Source: DUZB01 sp964407525 (GTDB lineage: Bacteria > Desulfobacterota > DSM-4660 > Desulfatiglandales > Desulfatiglandaceae). From it: a stretch of 5,112 nt of DNA. The stretch covers positions 1 through 5,112 of the forward strand of contig CAYOWC010000339.1 in assembly GCA_964407525.1 (NCBI GenBank), given 5' to 3'. The notes under the pieces are model-generated. The model did not search any database, was not told the origin of the DNA, and worked only from the letters and a program-made list of their open reading frames with translations. The translations under genes and the position numbers were made by a program. Positions 1 through 5,112 of the stretch are shown piece by piece (positions within the stretch are counted from its first letter, which is position 1; each line of letters begins with the position of its first letter).

Positions 1-455
1 AAGAATTGATGGAGCTTTCAGATTCCTACGAGCTAAAGGCATCGGAATCCGGAATGACTCTGGTGCTTGAAAATGACGAGGAACTCCCGATTATTATGCT
101 GGATACCAGTCAGTTGCGCAGGGTTTTCACCAATCTTTTAGACAACGCCATTAAATTTTCAAAGGGAAAGGGAACCATCACCATCTCAACCCATGAAACT
201 GCTGAAGAGGTTGTGATCAAGGTGAAAGACGAAGGGATGGGCATAGAACGGGATGAATTACCGTATATTTTTGATAGTTTTCGTCGAGGCAGAGATGCAG
301 AGAAAAAAGAGGGTTTCGGTTTGGGACTGGCGGCGGTAAAGGCCATTGTGGAGGGGCATGGGGGACGTGTCGTTGTTGAGAGTGAACCGGGGAAAGGATC
401 CGTTTTCACCGTGGTTTTGCCAAAGGCAAGGCATTGGGAAGAAGAGTCAAAATAG
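1..455 (+). CDS. Sensor histidine kinase, C-terminal ATP-binding domain (5' end outside window)
   Basis: This is the catalytic and ATP-binding (HATPase_c) end of a two-component sensor kinase, which would phosphorylate its own histidine and pass the phosphate to a response regulator. Numbering from the TTG at position 6, the Bergerat-fold motifs occur in order: N box NLLDNAIKF (residues 43-51), G1 box DEGMG (75-79), F box FDSF (89-92) and G2 box GFGLGL (103-108), followed by the usual last strand GSVFTVVLP (131-139). The reading frame is open to the first base of the window, and the histidine-containing dimerisation domain, sensor domain and any membrane segments are missing. The TTG and ATG near positions 6-11 are therefore almost certainly internal codons, not starts. 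All ATP-binding motifs look intact, so there is no sign of decay. The gene ends at TAG (453-455) and converges on the efflux cluster. The signal sensed and the partner regulator cannot be inferred. Confidence 0.93.
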   Translation, partial: ELMELSDSYELKASESGMTLVLENDEELPIIMLDTSQLRRVFTNLLDNAIKFSKGKGTITISTHETAEEVVIKVKDEGMGIERDELPYIFDSFRRGRDAEKKEGFGLGLAAVKAIVEGHGGRVVVESEPGKGSVFTVVLPKARHWEEESK

Positions 456-504
456 AATGATGGGACAAAATTGCCGTGAATCGGTTGAGCTGAAGATTAT
501 AAAC

Positions 505-1983
505 TTAGCTTTCTGAAGCAGGCTCTAAGGATGTCCACCCCCCTCCGAGCGCCTTGTACAGCCTGATGAGATTGGAGGTCACGGCTCCTTTACTCTGTGC
601 CAACTGATCCTGAAGAGACAGCAATGCGCGCTGCGCGTCCAGCACAGCTTGAAAATCAATAAGACCTGAGGTGTATTGATTTTGAGCAAGCTCGACGGCA
701 CGCTGGGCAGCCCGCGATGCTTCCGCCAGTGACTGACGCCTGGTCTGTTCTTTGGCGTAAGCGGTAAGCGCATTTTCGATGTCCTCCAACGCCGTGAGCA
801 GCGAGGCCTCATAACTGAGCAATGCCTGTTCCTGCAGTGCGCTCTGCACCTTGATATTCTGGCGTATGCGCCCCCCATCAAAAATATTCCATTGGAACGA
901 CGGTCCTATCCCGTATGCCCGGTTTCCTGTCGAGAACAAGTTGCCGAGCGACAAGGCTTCGAGACCGATCGAGCCGGTCAGCATGAATTTGGGATAGAGT
1001 TCTGCGGTGGCAACGCCAACCTGGGCCGACTGTGCGGCAAGTTCGCTTTCGGCTTTGCGGACATCGGGGCGGCGCCGTAGAACTTCCGCCGGCACCCCTA
1101 CGGCGACATCAAGGGGTGTTATCGGAATGTCTTTGCGTTCAGTCAATTCATCTTTCAGTGTGCCGGGGTTCTGTCCCAGCAGGACGGCGAGCCGGTTCCT
1201 GGCCTGTTCAAGCCCGATCTGCAAGGGGGGTATCTTCGACCGGGTCCCCTCCAGATTGTACCTGGCCTGTTCTACATCAAGATCGCTCGTCAGCCCGGAT
1301 TCATACCGCGCCTGGGTAATTCCATATGTTTCTTCCTGGGCCTTTTGATTTGCCTCCGCTATGGACAACCTGGTCTGAAACGAACGCACCTCAACGTAGT
1401 TCAAGGCAACCTCGGCGAGCAGGCTCACCATGACATCGTGCAAACCCTCTTTGCTCGCCTCAAGCGCTGCCTCGGCTGCCTCGACAGAGCGTCGAACACC
1501 GCCGAACACATCAAGTTCCCAACCGGCATCAAAGCCTACGGCGTATAAGTCCGTCTCGGTACCGCTGCCGGTTTCTTCACTGCTGCGGACCACATTGACA
1601 AGGCCGCCGACGCCGCCGGCGCCGATGGTCGGGAAGCGACGCGCCTGGCTAATGCCGCGGCGAGCTCGGGCCTCACGAACGCGCGCCTGGGCTTGGCGCA
1701 GGTCCAGATTGTCAGCAACTGCGCGTTCGATCAAACTCGTTAAGGTGGGATCATTGAGAGTTGACCACCAATTGGCCATATTTTCTGGGTCCATAGCTTC
1801 AGCAGACAGTCCACCTGCCAGTGAAGCACTCCACTTTTTTGGCGCCGATACTTCTGGCGGTACATAATCGGGGCCTACAGCGGCGCACCCCGAAAGCAAG
1901 AGCCCGAATATGGTAAGGCCGGAAAATACTATTGTTACACGGTTGATAAAATGGCGGGAAATATTTTGTTTTATGACGCTCAT
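505..1983 (-). CDS. Outer-membrane efflux lipoprotein (NodT/OprM-type outer-membrane factor)
   Basis: This protein should form the trimeric outer-membrane and periplasmic duct of a tripartite export system. From the ATG at 1983 it has 492 residues, normal for the family. The N-terminus is a lipoprotein signal: basic residues (K5, R10, R15), a hydrophobic core (about 16-30) and lipobox LLSGC with Cys33 as lipidation site. Ala follows Cys33, which is compatible with outer-membrane sorting. The mature start CAAVGPDYVPPEV is typical of NodT-family factors. Two outer-membrane efflux repeats follow, at about 75-270 and 295-475, rich in heptad-like Ala/Leu/Gln/Glu helices. The second opens with the family hallmark VPAEVLRRRPDVRKAE near residue 297. 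The frame is open further upstream to a TTG at 2037 and an ATG at 2025, but neither has a ribosome site; the ATG at 1983 has AAGGTGG five bases upstream and places the signal peptide normally. It is the last gene of the minus-strand cluster, 126 bases after the YhhJ-type permease, which suggests it serves that ABC exporter. Related factors also serve RND and MFS pumps, so the partner is inferred from position. Confidence 0.93.
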   Translation of the reverse strand: MSVIKQNISRHFINRVTIVFSGLTIFGLLLSGCAAVGPDYVPPEVSAPKKWSASLAGGLSAEAMDPENMANWWSTLNDPTLTSLIERAVADNLDLRQAQARVREARARRGISQARRFPTIGAGGVGGLVNVVRSSEETGSGTETDLYAVGFDAGWELDVFGGVRRSVEAAEAALEASKEGLHDVMVSLLAEVALNYVEVRSFQTRLSIAEANQKAQEETYGITQARYESGLTSDLDVEQARYNLEGTRSKIPPLQIGLEQARNRLAVLLGQNPGTLKDELTERKDIPITPLDVAVGVPAEVLRRRPDVRKAESELAAQSAQVGVATAELYPKFMLTGSIGLEALSLGNLFSTGNRAYGIGPSFQWNIFDGGRIRQNIKVQSALQEQALLSYEASLLTALEDIENALTAYAKEQTRRQSLAEASRAAQRAVELAQNQYTSGLIDFQAVLDAQRALLSLQDQLAQSKGAVTSNLIRLYKALGGGWTSLEPASES

Positions 1984-1988
1984 AGTGA

Positions 1989-1995
1989 CCACCTT
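1989..1995 (-). promoter_or_regulatory. Strong Shine-Dalgarno site for the outer-membrane lipoprotein gene
   Basis: The minus strand reads AAGGTGG here, ending five bases before the ATG at 1983. It is preceded by an A/T-only stretch (about 1998-2010, including the palindrome TAATATTA at 1998-2005), which should leave the site unstructured. This decides the start codon in favour of 1983 over the in-frame ATG at 2025 and TTG at 2037, neither of which has a purine-rich leader. Confidence 0.8.
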
Positions 1996-2064
1996 AGTAA
2001 TATTATTATTCTTGCTGCAGCGCATCAACGGGGTCAAGATGTGCTGTTTCGCTGATTAAACACC

Positions 2065-2075
2065 TGGTTAAACCA
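2065..2075. repeat. Short perfect inverted repeat in the spacer, possible operator
   Basis: The plus strand reads TGGTTAAACCA, two five-base arms around one central base. It lies 82 bases upstream of the lipoprotein start codon and exactly between the two weak promoter-like hexamers, which is where a repressor site could sit. The TTAAAC core also occurs at 2056-2061, twelve bases from its copy at 2068-2073. The repeat is a fact of the sequence; regulatory meaning is speculative because a match this short can arise by chance. Confidence 0.3.
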
Positions 2076-2109
2076 ACTCAATCAATACATCACACCGTCA
2101 CCTCTGTCC

Positions 2110-3240
2110 TCACACCTGTGTCAAGCTCACGGTTCTGCGAAATAAACCTAAGGCTACTAAAAAGAACACAGCGCCAATGGCAGTTATGGCCAGCAAACTC
2201 GACCATACTACGTCTAATCCTGCGCCGCGATAGAGGATGGCCTGGGCTAAGCTGACAAAATGAGTCGACGGCGAAAACTGCATCACTATTTGGAGCCACT
2301 CCGGCATGCTGTCCAGGGGCGTAGTGCCGCCTGACAAGAGGTACATGGAGACGAAAACTGGAATCGCCAGCAATCCGAACTGAGGCATGGATCGGGTAAG
2401 GGTGGCCAGAAAAATGCCAAGCGAAGTCACCGAAAACAGATACATAACCGTCCCTAACACGAACAAGGATACCGATCCCATGATAGGAACATTGAGCAGC
2501 CAATGCACGACGAGGTAAAGTGATAACGTGGCTGCTATGACGATGATTAACCCGTTGGCCCACACCTTGGCGAGCATTATCTCAGCGGGGTGTAAAGGCA
2601 TGACCAACAAATGTTCTATCGTTCCGTGTTCGCGTTCCCGGGTCACCGCAGCACCGGTGAGGAGAATGGCCAGTATGGTCACATTATTTATAAGTTCCAT
2701 GACGGCGTTGAACCATGATGATCTTAGATTGGGATTAAATTTTGCCCGAACAACTAAATCAACCGGCAGCGTGAGCATGACGTCCTGTTTTTGCATAAAC
2801 GCCAGGACTTCCTGGGCAATAATGTTTTGTAGATAAACAGCGCCAATTCCTGCCTGGCTGACAGCGGTGGCATCCACGTTGACCTGGATCGCTGGACTGC
2901 GACCGGCCATGGCATCCTTCTGGAAGTCCGGTGGGATATCGATGACAAAAGTGTAACGCCCGGTAGCCATGGCAGCATCGATTTCTTCCACGCCGAGTTT
3001 CGCCGGGGCATGGAAATAAGGCTTCAGTAAGGCGGCGCCGATGCGCCTGGATAACGGTGAACGATCCTCATCGACGACTGCGATAGAGGCGTTTTCAATC
3101 TCAACGGATCCCCCTGTGGCGACGGTATATATGGCCACTGTGAAAACATAAAGGATAAGGAGCACCATCACCGGATCCGAACGCAAACTGATGAGTTCCT
3201 TGATGCCTAAGCGATAAATATTACTGAGTTGCTTTCCCAT
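2110..3240 (-). CDS. yhhJ: ABC-2 type transporter permease, YhhJ family
   Basis: This inner-membrane permease half of an ABC exporter has 376 residues, the usual length for the family. It has one N-terminal membrane segment (about 24-42) and a large extracytoplasmic domain (about 43-175) containing ASIAVVDEDRSPLS and the YTFVIDIPPDFQKD motif common to this group. A C-terminal bundle of about five segments follows (roughly 182-200, 228-248, 256-280, 287-303 and 346-366). The cytoplasmic coupling stretch TREREHGTIEHLLVMP (200-215) should contact the ATPase. The tail motif THFVSLAQAILYRGAG (326-341) and the overall order match what I recall of Escherichia coli YhhJ along the whole length; this is recognition from memory, not an alignment. 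The ATG at 3240 lies one base after the TAA of the rbbA-like gene, with only a modest AAGAG-like site upstream, so translational coupling is likely. It has no ATPase domain and so depends on the RbbA-like neighbour, with which it probably forms a heteromeric membrane unit. YbhR and YbhS are related alternatives, but the neighbouring fusion favours YhhJ. Confidence 0.92.
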   Translation of the reverse strand: MGKQLSNIYRLGIKELISLRSDPVMVLLILYVFTVAIYTVATGGSVEIENASIAVVDEDRSPLSRRIGAALLKPYFHAPAKLGVEEIDAAMATGRYTFVIDIPPDFQKDAMAGRSPAIQVNVDATAVSQAGIGAVYLQNIIAQEVLAFMQKQDVMLTLPVDLVVRAKFNPNLRSSWFNAVMELINNVTILAILLTGAAVTREREHGTIEHLLVMPLHPAEIMLAKVWANGLIIVIAATLSLYLVVHWLLNVPIMGSVSLFVLGTVMYLFSVTSLGIFLATLTRSMPQFGLLAIPVFVSMYLLSGGTTPLDSMPEWLQIVMQFSPSTHFVSLAQAILYRGAGLDVVWSSLLAITAIGAVFFLVALGLFRRTVSLTQV

Positions 3241-3241
3241 C

Positions 3242-5112
3242 TTAACGCTCTTGGTTTCTGAGTAACAGCCTAGCGAGGCCTAGATACACGACAATGAATA
3301 TCATCAACGCCACATAGTAGATGGATAGATCACCAAACCCCAAAGCTTTCGAAAACGTGCCGACACTGATGTGATCGAAATAGACGCTCGGAAAGCTGTA
3401 GCCCATGGCCTTGCCGGTGAGGGACTGAGATGCCACCGGCTTAAGGAATCCCGAAAAATTAACGGCAGGTATAAGGGTGATAATGGCAGCGCCAAAAATC
3501 GCCGCCACCTGGGTTTTAACGAAGGTGGAAACCAGCAGGCCGAATCCTGTGGTGGAGATGACATAGAGTATCGCACCTACGGCCAATGCTGAAAAACTCC
3601 CCTGCACTGGGACTCGAAATAGAAACAGAGCCAATAACATGAGGCTCAAAAAATTTACCAACGCGATAACTATATATGGAAACTGCTTGCCCAGCAGGAA
3701 TTCCAAGCCCGTCACCGGAGTGGCGTACAGGTTGGTGATGGAACCCAGCTCTTTTTCCCGCACCACTCCCACCGCGGTTAACATGGCAGGAATCACGGCC
3801 AGGATCAACATGATTACGCCGGGCACCATGGCGAATACGCTCTTGAAATCTTGATTGTAGCGGTAGCGGGTCTCGATATCAACCGACAAAGGATAGATCT
3901 CTTCACCGAGCTCACGGCGGGCGAGACTTTTAAGATAACTCAGATAAACACCCTGCACGTAGCCACGGCTGGTCTCAGCCCGAAAAGGCATGGCACCGTC
4001 CAGCCAAGCTCCGATTTCCGGCTGCCTCCCTTTTTTTAAATCCTTACCGAAATCCGGCGGAATTTCAATCGCCAACCTCAGTTCGCCTCTTCGCAAACGG
4101 TGTTCCATCTCGGTAAGATCATTGATTGGCGGTCGTTCTTCAAAATAGCGGGAGCCCTCAAAATTCTCAAGAAAGGTGCGGCTTTCGGGAGTCTGGTCCC
4201 GATCCAGGACCGCGTAGGGAAGGTTTTCCACATCAAAAGAAATGCCGTAGCCGAACACGATCATGAGTATAAGCGGACCAAGTAATGCGAAGACAAGACG
4301 TATGGGGTCTCGGCGAATCTCTGTGGATTCTCGGCGCACATAGGCCCAAATTCGCCCCAAACTAGAAGGCGGGCCGGACCCATACTTCGCCGGCTCGTTA
4401 ACGGGTGTTGGCTCAGGGATCGGCGCAGCGTTCCTGTCAGCGTCCTCCGGCGCCTCTCTCCCAACATTTTCCAAATAGGCAATGAAGGCCTCTTCCAGGG
4501 TATCGGCACTGCGAGCGCGGACCAACTCAGAAGGAGTACCCTGGGCCAACACCTTACCAGCATGCATGAGCGAGATACGGTCACAACGTTCGGCCTCGTT
4601 CATGAAATGGGTGGAAATAAAAATGGTAACACCCTGGTTACGGGAGAGATCGATCAACAATTCCCAGAAACTATCACGGGCCACCGGGTCAACTCCGGAG
4701 GTGGGTTCGTCAAGAATAAGCATCTCGGGCGCGTGGATTACAGCAACGGCCAGGGACAGACGCTGGCGGATACCGAGGGGCAGTCGGGCGGCCAGGGTAT
4801 GCGTAAAATCCTTAAGAACAAAGCGATTTACCATCTCGTTGACCCGTGCTGCAATTCGTTCCTTGGGCAAATGGAAGAGGCGTGCATGCAACTCCAGGTT
4901 CTGCCGTACAGTGAGTTCGCTATAGAGCGAGAACCCTTGGGACATGAAGCCCACTCGCTTGCGGGTTTCCAAGTCGTGTGCATCCACAGATTGGCCGAAT
5001 AGCTTTGCCTTACCCTCTGAAACAGGTAACAGACCGGTGAGCATCTTCATAGTGGTTGTCTTGCCGCAACCGTTGGAGCCGAGAAAGCCGAAGATTTCGC
5101 CGCGCTCAATCT
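3242..5112 (-). CDS. rbbA: RbbA-type ABC transporter ATPase/permease fusion (5' end outside window)
   Basis: This fusion carries an ATP-binding domain followed by an ABC-2 permease. The frame is open to the window edge; the Walker A motif GSNGCGKT lies at 5080-5057, upstream of the ATG at 5050, so that ATG is internal. Numbered from that ATG, the ATPase shows Q-loop Gln38, an altered signature LPLGIRQ (90-96), Walker B LILDEP (111-116), D-loop SGVD (118-121) and switch His148. A Pro/Glu-rich linker (about 197-230) leads to the permease: membrane segment 252-270, an extracytoplasmic domain (about 271-405) with LRLAIEIPPDFGKDL-like sequence, coupling stretch VREKELGSI (430-438) and about five more segments to residue 597. 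At least 622 residues are visible. E. coli RbbA is about 911 residues with two ATPase domains before the permease, so another ATPase domain probably lies outside the window. RbbA was named as a ribosome-associated ATPase, but its architecture and the yhhJ and efflux neighbours here point to an export role. YbhF shares the ATPase type but lacks the fused permease. Confidence 0.92.
   Translation of the reverse strand, partial: IERGEIFGFLGSNGCGKTTTMKMLTGLLPVSEGKAKLFGQSVDAHDLETRKRVGFMSQGFSLYSELTVRQNLELHARLFHLPKERIAARVNEMVNRFVLKDFTHTLAARLPLGIRQRLSLAVAVIHAPEMLILDEPTSGVDPVARDSFWELLIDLSRNQGVTIFISTHFMNEAERCDRISLMHAGKVLAQGTPSELVRARSADTLEEAFIAYLENVGREAPEDADRNAAPIPEPTPVNEPAKYGSGPPSSLGRIWAYVRRESTEIRRDPIRLVFALLGPLILMIVFGYGISFDVENLPYAVLDRDQTPESRTFLENFEGSRYFEERPPINDLTEMEHRLRRGELRLAIEIPPDFGKDLKKGRQPEIGAWLDGAMPFRAETSRGYVQGVYLSYLKSLARRELGEEIYPLSVDIETRYRYNQDFKSVFAMVPGVIMLILAVIPAMLTAVGVVREKELGSITNLYATPVTGLEFLLGKQFPYIVIALVNFLSLMLLALFLFRVPVQGSFSALAVGAILYVISTTGFGLLVSTFVKTQVAAIFGAAIITLIPAVNFSGFLKPVASQSLTGKAMGYSFPSVYFDHISVGTFSKALGFGDLSIYYVALMIFIVVYLGLARLLLRNQER

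Larger units (their letters stand above)
1984..2109 (-). other. 126-base spacer between the permease and outer-membrane factor genes
   Basis: This non-coding gap is far larger than the single base separating the two genes before it. It holds the ribosome-binding site and A/T-rich leader next to the lipoprotein start, and an 11-base inverted repeat at 2065-2075. There is no G+C-rich hairpin with a T run, so no intrinsic terminator separates the genes, and co-transcription with the permease remains the simplest reading. Weak promoter-like hexamers exist (TTGAGT at 2081-2076 and TTTAAT at 2060-2055 on the minus strand), but their 15-base spacing is short. Confidence 0.6.

Noticed and set aside
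456..504. Possible bidirectional terminator between the convergent kinase and lipoprotein genes
   Set aside because: The only pairing visible is a three-base CCG/CGG stem around TGAAT, with no T run on either strand.
1430..1867. Long plus-strand open frame opposite the lipoprotein gene
   Set aside because: Its translation is low-complexity Ser/Arg/Pro/Ala sequence with no recognisable domain, and it lies wholly antisense to a well-supported efflux protein.
2001..2033. Promoter made of TTGATG and TAATAT with 17-base spacing, close to the lipoprotein start
   Set aside because: Each hexamer matches only four of six consensus bases, and the predicted transcript start would fall on the ribosome-binding site.
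2026..2037. Upstream TTG at 2037 or ATG at 2025 as the start of the lipoprotein gene
   Set aside because: Neither has a Shine-Dalgarno site, and both would add a polar extension before the signal peptide. The ATG at 1983 has AAGGTGG at proper spacing.
4482..5002. Two overlapping plus-strand open frames opposite the ABC ATPase domain
   Set aside because: Both are antisense to the conserved ATPase motifs, have no family features, and are explained by the codon pattern of the real gene.
5048..5050. ATG as the true start of the RbbA-like protein
   Set aside because: The same frame is open to the window edge and encodes the Walker A motif just upstream, so a start here would remove the ATP-binding loop.

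Overview
The window looks like a chromosomal piece from a Gram-negative bacterium. The main clue is an outer-membrane efflux lipoprotein with a clear lipobox, encoded beside inner-membrane ABC-2 transporter subunits. Base composition is moderate (roughly half G+C by eye). No gene fixes the genus; a proteobacterium or a related Gram-negative lineage such as Desulfobacterota is plausible, but this is inference.

Layout: positions 1-455 (+) hold the 3' end of a sensor histidine kinase, with the ATP-binding domain only and the rest lying before the window. A gap of 49 bases separates it from a convergent gene cluster on the minus strand that fills the remainder. In transcription order (right to left), the cluster is an RbbA-type ABC ATPase/permease fusion (5112 to 3242, its 5' part beyond the window), a YhhJ-type ABC-2 permease (3240 to 2110) that starts one base after the RbbA stop codon, a 126-base spacer, and a NodT-type outer-membrane factor lipoprotein (1983 to 505).

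Together the three minus-strand genes read as a tripartite export system. The RbbA fusion supplies ATP hydrolysis and one ABC-2 membrane half, YhhJ supplies the partner membrane half, and the outer-membrane lipoprotein supplies the exit duct. The missing piece is an HlyD-type periplasmic adaptor, which in the enterobacterial yhiI-rbbA-yhhJ cluster lies just upstream of rbbA; here that place is outside the window. The substrate cannot be read from the sequence.

The spacer before the outer-membrane gene carries a strong Shine-Dalgarno site and a short perfect inverted repeat. That gene may therefore be expressed partly on its own, but no convincing promoter is visible. No RNA genes, mobile elements, CRISPR arrays or clear intrinsic terminators were found. 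Nothing here looks like a wholly undescribed system; the points most worth checking are the cluster composition, the degenerate ABC signature and a slippery A-run inside rbbA.
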